A stretch of DNA of 64,000 nucleotides from Sphagnum magellanicum (GCA_021904315.1 CM038907.1:1302001-1366000); one strand, 5' to 3'. Counted from the first letter of the stretch, positions 1-12,192 are shown. Made by a program: numbers and translations. The notes: generated from the sequence alone by a model not told the origin.

Positions 1-935
1 AGAAGGTCCAGAATTCATGCTTACACAAAAACACTGGAGACATGAGAGTCGACTTGTATCGTCATACGGCACTTCCTATCTTTGGGAATTTTTCATCCTC
101 GGGTCTTCATACGACAGAGAACCTAGAAAACCAAGATACCGAGACCTCAGATGGAGAAAAGTAGCTTTGACAGCATAGAGCACAATGGCCCTTATCTGGA
201 AATCCCTATAGGTCATCACTGGCCTCTACTCAGTACATCAGATGCAGAAGAAAAACCTACAAACAAACTGAGCAAGACATCCAATCAACGAAGCGATTTA
301 AGGCATCAGTTCTCCAAGGTGTATGCATCACAGAAATCAGGCGCAAATTACCCATTCTACAATTTTTCGTCGCTTGCCCTCATAGGAAAGGGAGAAAAAC
401 AAAACCAAACAGGGCATCTTAGTGTGCACTCAGAATGAGTAGGAGGTTTGGCAGCATCAGCGAGCAAGCTCTCAACCAAAACGGAATATTGTTATCCTCA
501 TTGTGCACCAGAACGATGATGAAGAAGAAACGACAACAAGTGCAAACCCTACGAATCTCCAGATCAGGCCAAATACTTCAGACTGCAAGAGATATGCTTA
601 GAAAAAACTAAGATTGCATCACCTCGTATAAACATAAGAAACGGCTTCTCGTCTTCCAGGAGCAAAGCCGAAACACAAATCCCATCTGCAGTTCGCGTAA
701 CAGATCCATGACTCCCAAACCCTGAGCAAATTACAAGAACCAGAAAGACATCTTCCAGCAAGCAGAAAAAATTGCAACTTCTAATTCAGAAGTCAACAAT
801 TGAAGCAAACACAAGAAACAGAACTTCAACGAAACTCACAGACAATGAAATCGCGATTGTTGGTGTTATAACACCGGACGGCGCCGCCGACGCCTTGCGG
901 GTGTTGGAGCGAGTAAGAGGTTGCCCTGGATTATT
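1..935. other. Unassigned gene-like left end
   Basis: This stretch is more GC-rich and CpG-rich than the spacer to its right, with a strongly GC-rich patch at about 875-935. An open frame enters from the left edge (plus frame 2) and stops near 176. A 95-codon frame occupies 151-438 on the plus strand, and a 65-codon frame lies at 564-761 on the minus strand. None shows a motif I recognise. The composition would fit the end or the leader of a gene continuing beyond the left edge on either strand, but I cannot choose between them. Confidence 0.3.
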
Positions 936-1535
936 AGGGTTTCATCAACGAGGAAGACGACTATTACAGCACGGAAAACGGATTCAGGGTTTCATAATGG
1001 AGGAATTAGACGACGATTATAACACGGAATCCGGATTTTAGGGTTTTATGGAAGAGCAAGACGGCTGTTATATCTCGGAAACCAATTTAAGGTCTGATGA
1101 ACGAGGAAGATGACTATTGCAGTCCGGAAAACGGTTTCATGAACAAATGAAGATGACTATTACAACTTAGAAAAAACAGATTTAGGTTTTCATGAATCAA
1201 AGAAAATGACTATTACAACATAGTAAACGGATTTTAGGGTCTCACAAACGGAGGAAGATGAGCATTATATCATGGGAAACAAATTTAGGGTTTTATGAAT
1301 GAGCGAAACAACTATTGTATCTTGGAAAAACAATGTATTTTGATTTGATTAACAAGGAAAATGACTATTACAATGCAACAAACAATTTCATGTATCAATG
1401 AAGGTGACTATTACAACTAGAAAAAGATAGATTTAGGTTTTCATGAATGAAAGAAGACAATTATTACAATCTAGCAAAAAAGATTTAGGGTTTCATCAAT
1501 GAGGAAAATTGCAAAATTATTGCAATTTGAAATCC
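936..1535. repeat. 50-bp minisatellite, about 12 degenerate units
   Basis: Roughly twelve consecutive units of about 50 bp follow the pattern AGGGTTTCATGAACGAGG, then AAGATGACTATTACAAC, then a variable GGAAAACGGATTT. Units start near 936, 986, 1040 and so on, with the last at about 1487. The left-most units are GC-rich and keep CG dinucleotides (ACGAGGAAGACGAC). Units further right have TG or CA at these places and more A/T. Some units translate to a 17-residue pattern like NEEDDYYSTENGF, but stops occur throughout, so no protein is claimed. Confidence 0.75.
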
Positions 1536-4197
1536 AAATCCAAATCGAAGTTTCAAGGAAAATGAAGTAGGATGAATCATTTTTTTGAACACTCTATGTT
1601 CATGGTAAGGTGGACATAGTGTGAGCATAGCAACTCATAGCAACTCTATTAGGGTAATGATCAAAATGTTAAAAGATGTTGCTAATTTACACCTAAAATC
1701 TTAGCTCGTAACAAATCTTAATTTCAATGATGAGATACTAGAGCTAATATAAAAGGGGGTTTTGCATAATCTATTTTATGGTTTATAACTTGAAAATTCC
1801 ATGTTGAAATAAGTTTTTATTTGTCTTTTCATATCAACACCCTTCAATCGTCACATGCGAAAAATAAATATTTTTTCATAAATAATAGTTGAGAAAAGCC
1901 CAAGTTAACAAGTGATATGACATTAATGGTACCATGCAATGTTAACTAGTCCATGTGCATTAATATAGTTAATGAATCAAGAGAAAACATAGATTCTAGA
2001 CATTAGCACATATGTTAACTAAATGTCAAATTTTTAAATAAATGAAAATATGGCCAAAATTGCAAATAGGACATTTAGTGGTAAGATATTTAAAATTGAT
2101 CTATTGCCAACATGATAATCATCATGTTAGCTTAAAATCAAAATTTTCATCATTTTATGAATAAGTTTACACTTGTTTGATGGTTACATCAAAAGTTATT
2201 TATTCATAACAATGTTAGCTCCTATGAGTCCACACTTGCACAATGTTAACATTATTATGCCCTCCCCATCATTTTTTTTTCTCGTAATATGTTTTCACAA
2301 TGTTTTTTTGCAACATATTTTGTAGTTTTCTTGTAATATTGTTTTTTTTTTTTTTCCATGAATGTGTGATCATAGATATGCAAAGATTCATGGGCTTATC
2401 ACCTTTGATCCTTTTAGGGTATTTTCTTCATTTTTTGATTGTATAATAATTTAAATGTATTGATGCAAAACGAGATTACATGCAAGAGAATGATGCATTT
2501 GAAGTTTTAAATTTTTAACCAATAAGATCTAGATTGTCATACGTAGAAGATAAAATGTAAGTAAAATGGTATTAGTGAAATAGTTGTAGGCTTCAACAAC
2601 AATAGAAAATAATGTTTGAAGATAGAAGTGTGGAAAACATTATTGGGGTTTAACATAAAAGTTTTTTTCCACTTTATCAACATTTCTCTTGTTCAATTGT
2701 AGATTAAATGAAGTTATTCTTTGTATATTTAATGGAATGCATGAAAAATAAAATTATTTTTAATATGTTATGAAATAATAAAATATTAAAAGATTTTAAT
2801 TCAAATGAAAACTATATAAAGCATATTTAAAATATATTTTCATAACTAAATTCTAAGAACCTTATTTATGTTTAGGTAAATTATTTTCTAAAATCAATAA
2901 ACTACATCTCTTTTTTTCATGTCATTTAGAAAAAATGGAAGTAATTTATCTTGGATTGTAGATCTTCTATGATTTCAAATTGGATCACATGCATGAGTTG
3001 GGTGAAAATACATCATGGGGGCTCAACTTGGGCAAAAAATGTCATTTTTTGGTACATTTTTTATTATTTAAGGGGTTGTTGGTTTTTTCATTTCATCTAG
3101 GGTTTGATAAACACATTTAATGAATTTTTATTACAAGCCCTTTAACACAATAGTTGCTACCTTTAAGAAAAAAAAAAGTGAAATCTTAACAATTTTTTTT
3201 TTTTTCACATACTTACATTTGTTTGAATGAAACTCTTATTTATCATAATATTTGGGCAGTTTTGGCACTTGTGCATGTTGAATAATTCAATGCTTAAATT
3301 TTGTTTTTCAAAATTTCAACAAATCAGGAATTTATTTAATTAAACCAAAACAATTTTCAAAAATTTCTTGTTACCCTTGTTGTTAGATGGTTAACAAATA
3401 ATATTTATTAGTTGGACAAGGCCAAGGTTTAAATTTAGTTGCTTTCAAGTGTTACACTTGAATGTTTTGATTGGATTTTTGAAAATTTTGGTATAAATTG
3501 CTGATTTTTAACAAAAACTTGGAAAAATAAAAATGATTTATGCTAATTTTTTTCATTTATTATGGTATTTATTTTTGTGAAATCACATGAATGGAACTTT
3601 TCATATGGACTTGAAATGGTACAATTAATTCACAGTCAATATATGATTTAATATTTCATCAACTTTGGCAATCATTTGAATAGTTTTTGAAACTTATTTG
3701 CACTTTGCAATATATTGTTATGAATTTAATATTTTCACAAATATATATTTTAATAATTTTAATTATTTGACCAAAAGTTCCTATAGCTTGAATCAACTTT
3801 ATTTTTTATGTTTTGATTATTATATTAGTAATTTTATGAAAAATCTTTTTAATATTGACTTGTGGAAGTTTTAATGCACAATTTTGAAAAAAATATTTGT
3901 GACAACATTTTTTGCTCACTATAGTGTGAATTTACCCAACTATTGAATATTGATATTTAATCTTCCCAAAATCAAATTATATAGCAACCAACATACAATG
4001 AACATTTGGTATGAACATAACATGGAGTTTAGTTTTTCTTAATAATTCACTAAATGTTTATTTTAATATTTTTTTCCAATGATGAAATGAATTTTTTTTA
4101 TGCCAATGGTTCTACAACAATTGCAGAAAAATATGAATAAAGCCATCATCTTTATGTGGTGTAATTAGCCATGGGAGTAGTACCCTTTATTAGGAAG
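1536..4197. other. AT-rich spacer
   Basis: The sequence is AT-rich with many T- and A-runs. I see no coding frame of note, no tRNA-like segment and no clear repeat array. Confidence 0.6.
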
Positions 4198-4522
4198 TAC
4201 CATAATACCTTGGTGGCTTCCACACAAATTAAATTATTTTTAATTTTTTTGAGTTTTTCAAACTTTATCAGTTTATTATGCCAAATAATTCAAAATTTGT
4301 AATCAAATTTCAACCTTGACCCTCTTTAGTATTATACTAGTTCTTGAAAACAATCCAAATGAGAAGACAACAAAAAAATTTTGATAATGAAATTTTTTTT
4401 ATTATATTTATTTTGTACTTATCAAAATTTTCAAAATCAAAATTAAGTTATCAAATTAAAATTCCCAAAATATATTAATTATTCAATAATTTACTGCCGA
4501 AGCCACCAAGGTACTATGATAT
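4198..4522. mobile_element. Short inverted-repeat element, copy 1
   Basis: The left end reads CCATAATACCTTGGTGGCTT and the right end, reverse-complemented, reads ATCATAGTACCTTGGTGGCT, giving an imperfect ~24-bp terminal inverted repeat about 325 bp apart. The interior is AT-rich with no coding capacity. A related element of nearly the same length lies at 4898-5232. This is the structure of a non-autonomous DNA transposon (MITE). The superfamily is not identified, and I could not define a target-site duplication. Confidence 0.6.
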
Positions 4523-4897
4523 ATTAATCTTTGTATTTTTGTTATTATAAGAATAAACAAGCCATTATAAAAAGATTGGTAATATAAACCAATTTTCTGC
4601 AACACCTTTGAATCATTTATTGAGCTTGTCAACCCAATGTGTATGTTTGTAAAACAAGTCTTTTTGTTATATAATATTCATTGGGCTACAACATTATAAT
4701 ATCCAATATTATGGAAGTAATAATATTTTTAAAAAGATTAAAATGGTTTGATAACATTGATGTCTATGCCACCTATTGTCCCTTGAACACTAGGCATGTT
4801 ATATCAAGTCTTAGATTCTTGCATTACAAATTACATTTGTTCTTTGACTAATTAATTTATTAAATTTCTAAATTTGACATTGATCACCATTATTATC

Positions 4898-5232
4898 GTA
4901 GTACCTTTATCATTTCAGCATAAATTAAATTAATATTCATTTTTTTGCCAAACTTTTGAAAAACTATTGATTATTTGTGCCAAGAATTTCATAAATTTGA
5001 AAGTTCAATTGATGAGATTTGAACCACAAACCTTTCACGATAATGATTTAGAATTTAAACAATTTAAACACACTAGATTGTTCCACAACGTTGATGAAAT
5101 CTTATTTATTATTACTTATAATCATTACTTACCAAAAATTTCAGAATTAAAAAACCTAGGTGCCAAGGTTAGGATTTTAAATTTAAATAATTATTTGACA
5201 GTTTGTTGTCAAAATGGTAAAGGTATTACCAT
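4898..5232. mobile_element. Short inverted-repeat element, copy 2
   Basis: The left end reads ATCGTAGTACCTTTATCATT and the right end, reverse-complemented, reads TATGGTAATACCTTTACCAT. The sub-terminal stretch (AAATTAAATTA, then a T-run) matches copy 1 at 4198-4522, and the length (about 335 bp) is almost the same. An open frame at 4967-5308 overlaps it and is taken as chance. A more diverged third copy may start near 13607, where CCATGGTACCTTGGGTGG is followed by CACAAATTA. Confidence 0.5.
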
Positions 5233-7247
5233 ACTTCCTTCAAAACTATCCCCATTGTCAAATCTTACTACATGTGAACACATTAACACCTTGGGAAAAG
5301 TTAGATAACACATGAAACTTTAATTTGAATAAGGATAGTCATTAATTTTATCATGCTTGGACATCAAAAGGCCTCAATTCATTGCAAATGTCAAAAATAG
5401 TTATTTTTAACATTTTGAAATGTTGTTGTACCCACTAAATGTTGTCATATTCTATAATAAGTAAATGATTAAAATCAAGTTGTTGATGAAGGCTTATCTC
5501 AATTTTCAAAGTCTAAAACAATCGCTAGTAAACTATTAAACATTTTATACTCATATAGTAGAACAAATATGAAGAACACATGTGCATTTTGTGCAATGTT
5601 ATTATGTGTATATGATAAAATAGACCAAAAAAATGTGTGTTTACATTAAGCACATCTCACATGCCTTCGTAACCTTAAATATTAGGACAAATAAATTTAC
5701 AAATACGTACAACTTGATTCATGGTGTGAAGCCTACTTCAATCTATGGGACTTGCATTGTGTGAAAATTGCACTTAAAAACTTGAAATTAAAGTGAATTT
5801 GTTACTATTCATCAATAGAATTGTACAAAAATGCAAGAAAAACATACTTTATAAGGAGTAAAGCTAAGAAGCTCATGAATCTTTACATATATATGATCAC
5901 ACGATCACACATTCATGGAAGAAAACAAAAAAATAATTCAAAAAACTTGCAAAAGATATCAAATTTTACAAAAAGAAAAAAAGAAAATCCATATCACAAG
6001 AAAAATCACAAGGGGGATGGATGGTAATGCTAATATTGTGCAAGTGTTGACTTGTAGGAGTTGACAATAAGATTTGGTTTACAAATGTTTAGGTTCATAA
6101 TGATGTTCATTCCATGTTTTATCATTGGTAAAGCCCATGGATGAAGGCATTTACAAAATGATTCTAGTACCACCTTCAAGTCTAAGAAAAATTAAATTAT
6201 TATCAATGGGTGCAACATTGAAATTGTCAGTTACTCTTCTCAATTATGTGCACAACCACATTCACAAACAATCATATATTGTAATTACGTGTCTATTCAA
6301 GCCATGAGAACTATTACCATTTTTTTTAATGTAATTGATTTTGATGGAATATTCAAGCTTTTTCCTAGGTGGGACATGCAACTCCATATGGGTTTTATTT
6401 TGTGTGTTGTCATTTTTAATAGACCACTCCTAACACCATTGAAATGAAAATTGTGTATTTTTAAAGACCAATTATGCTTTGGAACAGGCCTTGGGAAATC
6501 CCATTGCCACTTAATGAAACGGTGGCTTGCATTGCTAGGTTCACAATGTTCTTTGATGGAATGGGCTTGTTCCATACTACATAACTAATAGTACCATCCC
6601 TTGTGTCCATCCATAATTTCTTGCACTTTTTAATCACATGACGTTTTAAAATCTAACCTAACTATGTGATTCAATGTTGTTGGGTAGTTTAATAAAATGG
6701 CACCAAATAACCAAATGTTTAACATGGTGGTTTTTGAAGGTGTATAACCATGGTTGTCAAACATGGATGAATCAATTTTGATATATAAATGTGATTTTCA
6801 AAAAATCAAAAAATTGCTTATGGTGTATGACCACGACAATTTTCAATTTTGTTAAGTAGGTGCACTAATGAGCATCGACAACATATGAGCCAAGTTTGGT
6901 TAGATGTCAAGCAAGAAAGTAAAACTTTTTGAAAATCTTGTTTTATTTTCTAGCAACCTCCATGAATTCAACATTTAAATGTGGTGACCTTAGATTTTTT
7001 TTCCCTCATAATGTGGCAATCCATGTTTTTTTAAAAAAAAACCCTTTGTACTCTTTGCAACTTCATTTTTATCTTGCCAAGTTGTGAAAATTGCATCTAT
7101 GATAGTGTTGATTTCAGCAAACTTTTGGTAATGTATTTCTTGCATCTTCTATTTGTTGATATAACCAAAGAATGCAAGAAGAACACAAGATCATGGGATG
7201 GAAGGCTAGTATAAAGGCGACTAAAATTGCTAAACATTTGCAATTGC
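5233..7247. other. AT-rich spacer with weak coding remnants
   Basis: This is mostly simple AT-rich sequence. At about 6040-6600 codon-like stretches occur on both strands, including a 92-codon frame on the minus strand at 6297-6575. They match no family I know and are probably remnants of an old repeat. Nothing else is supported. Confidence 0.4.
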
Positions 7248-7327
7248 TTAACCCTAAGTTGTAAAGTGAGCGTGTTAGGGCCATTTTCAACTCCTAACAA
7301 GTCCATAGGTGGACCTGTTAGGGCTAA
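7248..7327. mobile_element. Possible 80-bp TTAA mini element, diverged copy
   Basis: The segment begins TTAACCCTAAG and ends GTTAGGGCTAA, an inverted repeat, and is 80 bp long. Its right half resembles the 79-bp element at 10178-10256. The right-hand TTAA has become CTAA, so this is a weaker case than the two copies at 10178 and 17406. Confidence 0.35.
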
Positions 7328-7603
7328 GAGTTGCAATTGGCATTAGATCGGCCACTCTTAAATGTGGCAAGAATCCCCAACAAAATTGTGCATTTATGTA
7401 GAATTCTCATTACAAACCAATATGATCTAAATTTGTGTCAATGGTGAATTCAACCTCCACTTAAGCAATTGATTAGTTAAAAAAAGGTCTAATTTGTTAC
7501 TCTTGACTTGATTATACTAGAGAGTGGATCACCATAGGCCATTAGATATCCTTCATTGAACTTTAGGGGGGTGTCAAAAAAAAATATTAGAAAATGTTCT
7601 ACC

Positions 7604-7624
7604 ACCCCCCCCCCCCCCCCCCCC
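7604..7624. repeat. Poly-C tract
   Basis: An uninterrupted run of about 20 C lies here. A similar run is at about 22640-22656, and a G-run at about 59280-59289. Such runs are prone to length error in sequencing. Confidence 0.8.
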
Positions 7625-7788
7625 TAGTTTTGTGCAAACTATGCACCACACAAGGGGAAGTGCCTTGTGTTGTTTTTTACTTTTTTTGTGATACCCACTA
7701 GGTATCATAGGATTTTTTTAAAAAAATTTTAAACTCAACGAAAATCCAGTGATTTTCCTATTAATTAGTTGGGGGTGCCTCACAAGTC

Positions 7789-7845
7789 CAACTTTTTTTT
7801 TTTGGAATGAGCCAATTTGATTGGCCCATGACAAAAAAAAAGTTG
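7789..7845. repeat. Nested hairpin
   Basis: An outer stem pairs CAACTTTTTTT with AAAAAAAGTTG. An inner stem pairs GCCAAT with ATTGGC around a 3-base loop. It could be the core of an old inverted-repeat element. No function is inferred. Confidence 0.6.
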
Positions 7846-7975
7846 AAACTACAGAGGCTCCCCAAAATAGAAGATTCTATGGAAAGATGGAGTGCCTCCC
7901 CCCTTTTGGCCCACCTCTATAGGTGAGAAGGGGAGGACTTTGGGCAAAACATATATTGGATTAAAGCGAGGTGAT

Positions 7976-8072
7976 ATTGGGAACACCCTTGGGAAACACA
8001 TTGGGAACCTTGGGAACATATTGAGAACCTGATGGGAAACCATTGGGAACTAGAAGGGAACCTGTTGGGAAC
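7976..8072. repeat. Iterated TTGGGAAC motif
   Basis: TTGGGAAC or a one-base variant recurs about nine times in about 100 bp, every 10-15 bases. The array overlaps chance frames rich in Phe-Pro on the minus strand. Confidence 0.65.
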
Positions 8073-9557
8073 AAAGGAAAAAATGAAAACAAAAAATTTG
8101 GAATCCTAAAGCACCCGGAGAGAAAATTTGTAGTGTATGTGGAACCTTGTACCCATGAATTTGCCAATTAGAAATTGGGAGGGATATTATGGCTACTCCT
8201 CAAGGGTGGGAGGAAATAATGCCTACTTGAAGGTGTAAGAACCCTCCCATTCATAAACCTCATGATGTGCATAGGTTTTTTTTTTTTTTTTTTTTTTTCC
8301 ATATTTGTAATGTAGCTGAACTGGCATTCATTCCTAATAAATTTAGCCAAAGTTGAGGATTCCTTCACATTTTTGGCTACATGCTAGAGCTGGATAGAGA
8401 AATCTGGCCATTTTTTCAATAAAATTTAGACATTTGGTTACTAGAAAACCAAAAAAATACATCTTTTTTTTATCCATGTTGAATTTGTTTTTAGCCAACT
8501 TGCTAAATGTAGCCAGAAGGAAAAAAAATAGGCTGGGCAGCACCGCTTTATAAAATAAAATTGATATCTTGCATCATTGGTTAAGCATCCTAAGAGAGAT
8601 TTAGCATTAAATGGCACCAACATGTTTTTAAAATGTTGTTTAAACCAGTGGTTTTTTTTGGTTGCAAAATTTCGTCAAAATGTAAGAAATAAAATTTCAA
8701 AAAGGAATATTTTGTCATAATATTCTCATTTTTTTGGAAAAAAAATTGCCAAATTTGGACAAATTTTTTTTGAAATTTTTTCACTAGATTTGGATTCTGG
8801 TTTTAGTTTGGTAGGAGTTTTTAACTAGTTTTAATACTGTTCTAATAACTTGTTGCCATGTATTGCTAAGTCCTTCTTGGGATGCTAGCCAATGACTGGA
8901 ACATCTAAAATTTGAAAAATAATAATCACTGAACAGTTTTTAAAAAAAAAAGTTAAATAACTAAAAGTACAATCCAAATATGGCGAATTTTTTTTAAGTT
9001 TTATTTTTTCTCGAAATTTGGCGATTCTTTTCCAGAAAAATAGGACTACTGTCACAGAATAATCCCCTCTATTTTTTGCTTTTTCGCGAAATTTCGCACC
9101 AAAATAAAAATGTTGTTGGGCAGTAAGGAGATGAAGGAAAAGCACTGCCAAAGTGTGCAGAGATCAGCCTTTAGAAGATGCCCACTGGTGGTCAGTATGT
9201 GACCCTGGATATCAAAAGGGGGATGAAGAAAAACTAAAAATGTGCCGGTTTGGCTCAGGAAATTGGTTTTGCTCTTGCATATTTGCACATTTTGCTGAGG
9301 CTGGTGAATGGCAGAGCAAACGTGTGTATGCACCTGCTAGAGAAGAGTGTAATAACTATGATCTGTTTTCTGTTTCTGATTGGTCAAGGTGGTTTGCTAT
9401 TAGTAGTCTCCTAGCTATTTGTAGTCTCAATTTCAGTTTTATGGGTGGGATCGCAAAAAAGTAAAACACTTACACTGTAAAAAGTTTTGCAATGCTTCTT
9501 GATGCTTCCATGCTTCAACTCCTGATGTTGCAATTCCATTAGGAAAAGCAGTTCATG
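8073..9557. other. Non-coding stretch with TAGCCA/TGGCTA half-sites
   Basis: It contains a T-run at about 8276-8299 and inverted TAGCCA/TGGCTA half-sites near 8344-8383 and 8493-8514, related to the palindromes at 12177 and 13020. A 103-codon frame on the plus strand at 9153-9464 matches nothing I recognise and is not called as a gene. Confidence 0.45.
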
Positions 9558-10165
9558 CTCATGCAAGATGCTGAATGGTGTTGGGTTTAGGGTTTAGGGT
9601 TTGTGTCACAGTCAAGCTGAAAGCATGACAGAAGTTCCATTTTGGTCTCCATTTGTGTGCTCGTATCCTGCTACTAAAAGTATGATGTATTGTGAGGACA
9701 GTCAGCTACCCTGGTGCTCATGCCAGATTCTGAATAGTGCTGGGTTTAGGGTTTAGGGTTTGCGTCACAGGCAAGCTCAAAGCATGACAGAAGCACCCCA
9801 TTTGAGTCACCATTTGTGTGCTCATCTCCGGCTAATACTAAGAGTATGACATATTGTGAGGACAGTCAGCTACCCTGGTGGTTACGGTTTGAGGTTCTGT
9901 TGTCAGAGTTATAAAAAGAAAAAAAAAATATGCCGTGTTTGGTGCAGGTTATAAGAGTGTTGGCTTCTGATGTTGTGAGATGTGATGAAGATATAGCAAG
10001 AGATGCTTCAATACCCATAAGTAAGGAAAATAGAGTTCATGCTCCAAGAAGTTGAATGCTGCTAGGTTTAGTTGTTTGCTGACAATCTCAAAAGCTTGAT
10101 AGAAGTGTCATGAACGAGTCATTTCTTTTTCTCATTTCCTGCTACTAAAATTATGACACCTTAAT
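9558..10165. repeat. 159-bp tandem repeat carrying TTTAGGG motifs
   Basis: Two copies lie head to tail (9558-9716 and 9717-about 9880). Each opens with a CTCATGC motif, then TTTAGGGTTTAGGGTTT, then a shared block ending GTGAGGACAGTCAGC. A more diverged third copy starts near 10041, two periods further on. The TTTAGGG units equal the common plant telomere repeat but are only 2-3 units long, and they sit inside a larger repeat. Confidence 0.75.
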
Positions 10166-10177
10166 GTTGATGCAGGG

Positions 10178-10256
10178 TTAACCCCTAAACGTTAGAGATT
10201 CTGAAATCCCAAGGGAAAGCGGACCAAAATGGTCCACCCTGACATCTAGGGGTTAA
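10178..10256. mobile_element. 79-bp TTAA mini element, copy A
   Basis: The element is bounded by TTAA on both sides. The left end is TTAACCCCTAAACGTTAG and the right end, reverse-complemented, is TTAACCCCTAGATGTCAG. The interior holds GGACCAAAATGGTCC, itself a near-palindrome. A related copy with exactly the same length is at 17406-17484 in the opposite orientation. TTAA ends fit a piggyBac-type target duplication, but no transposase is present here, so the family is an inference. Confidence 0.65.
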
Positions 10257-11742
10257 GAGTATTGGCTTCTGATCATCATGTAGCATTCTGTTTTCCCTAT
10301 CGAGGAAACAGCTGAATTTACAGGACAGTGTTTGCTGCAACAGAATCCCCTGAAGTAGCAGTTGCGAGACAAGGACAGACACTTCTGACAACACCCAATT
10401 GTGTGCACTTGTCAAAGAGATTAGAGGCATGGCATGTTGCTAGGGGGGGGACAAAGTCTGGTGGTCAGATGAAAGTCAAGGAGGCTCTGGAATTAGGGAG
10501 TCCTATCTTGATCCTATAAGCACCACCAATGCTCAAAACAGCAGAACCGATGCCTATGCTGAGGCCCAATGTTGGCACCCATTTACTCTGGGGATGCTGG
10601 CCAATACTCCACATTGAAGCTCATGGCTTCAGTTTCCTGTGAACAAGGACGATTCTGAGTTTTACTGTAGAAGGTTGGCTGCATGCATGGGAAAGAATGG
10701 GATATCTGTGACCCACTGACTCTGTACTGACCAGATTTTGTTGTCTGTATTTGCAGGATTCTTGATAGAAGACCCAAAGATGGGCTGTGCAATTGGGGCT
10801 TACCTTATTGACTGAAGATATTTTGAACCTCTGGAACTTAGTGAGATTGAGTTGAGTCTTTGACAATCAGCTTGTCAAATATGTCTTCAGAGCATCATGA
10901 CGGTACTATGAAGGTCCTATCCCCTTTCTTTTCGTGAATTCTTCTGGTGTAGAAGAAATTGTTGTCTGTATTTCCCTCAATGCCCAAGTGCACAATAGAA
11001 GGGCAGACACAATTTGCCAACCACCAGCTGGAGTATCCAGATCAAACATTAGCACTTTCTTTTCTTCAGCTGCCACTCCTATATATAGAGACCAATCCTG
11101 ATCTTCTTCCCCCTCCAATGCATCACATGATGTTGAATCAGAGAAGTCATCCTTGACATAGTGGCTATCCAGGTGTTGAAACGATGGCTTGGCCTGATAA
11201 CTTGGCTGGTTCAGTACCATTCTGATCAGATATAAGAGGTGGTTAGAAAGCTGGACGCCTGAGAGCCTTTGTGGGTGCAAACAAATTGTACTGTAGCTGT
11301 CTTGAGCTAGTATTGCATCTGCTGTTTACAAAGCACCTGAGTCTGTGTATGTGTGCTTTTCTCCGGGAAGGGGGCGGGGGGGAATGTTGGTCCCCAGATA
11401 TGATGAGGCTTTCTCTGCTCATTCTAGTGAAGACTGAGCTGAATTCCATGGTGAGTTCGATTTAAGAACTTCACATGAAGAAGCAACATGAGTGACTGAT
11501 CAGAAAGATGAGATTTTCCAGTGCTCTGGAATGCTTGTTATTCCCATCTTGACCTATCTGTACTTTATTACAAGCAATGGGTAGAAGATGATTCCAGATT
11601 CCATTCTCACAAAAGAAATTCATTCGAAACTTAGATTGTTAAACCACTCACTTCAGGTTTCCTATCAACTTGACGTCAAATCATGTGAGTGGAAATTGAC
11701 AATGGAAGTTGCAAGGATCAACTCTAAGCCATGGTGTCCAGG
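10257..11742. other. Moderate-GC stretch without a recognised gene
   Basis: Base composition here resembles the introns of the SPS gene more than the AT-rich spacer. The longest frame is 124 codons on the minus strand at 10906-11280. It contains an acidic stretch and one hydrophobic stretch (IVSALLLCTW), but it has no recognisable domain and no conserved neighbour. A non-coding transcript or an intron-rich gene with short exons cannot be excluded. Confidence 0.35.
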
Positions 11743-12043
11743 CATATGCCTGGTATCAAGGCTGGTGTCACATGATGCAATACCAGCTTTCTACCCCTAC
11801 CAGCCTGGTACAGACTAGGGACCTGAGCTAATGTCAGCCTTGTACCAGTTGCAACACCAAGTATATACTTTTGTCATGCCACCAGCAAGCCAAAAATTAG
11901 TCGTGTACCCAATAATACCAGGACCAGGCTGGGATGAAAGTTTTAAAGAGGACCCAATATGACGATCAACGGGTGTATGAAAATTCTGAAATGTACTCAA
12001 TACCAGGTTCAAGCTGGTATGTGCAAACGTAGATACCAGACGA
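11743..12043. repeat. Cluster of TACCAG/CTGGTA words
   Basis: About ten copies of TACCAG or its complement CTGGTA occur in 300 bp, some forming palindromes such as CCAGCCTGG. Spacing is irregular, so this is a clustered motif rather than a clean tandem array. Confidence 0.5.
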
Positions 12044-12176
12044 ACACTAGTCTAAAGTCTAAATAGGAAATATTGCCTCTGCTTTTGAGAAAGTTTGCAA
12101 CCACATCATGTCCATCTGGGTTTTTTTTCCCCAATTTTGTGAGGTAGGCAGGCTTGTGATCATTTACTAGAGTGCC

Positions 12177-12192
12177 TAGCCAAATTTGGCTA
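12177..12192. repeat. Perfect 16-bp palindrome TAGCCAAATTTGGCTA
   Basis: The same 16-bp perfect palindrome recurs at 13020-13035, and a three-base variant lies at 16397-16412. The recurrence suggests ends of a short transposable-element family. Confidence 0.7.

Noticed and set aside
9583-9602. Interstitial telomere
   Set aside because: Only two to three TTTAGGG units occur, inside a 159-bp repeat; too short for a chromosome-end relic.
10906-11280. 124-codon minus-strand frame as a gene
   Set aside because: It has an acidic and a hydrophobic patch but no recognisable domain, no splice-supported partner exon and no conserved context; noted only within the region entry.
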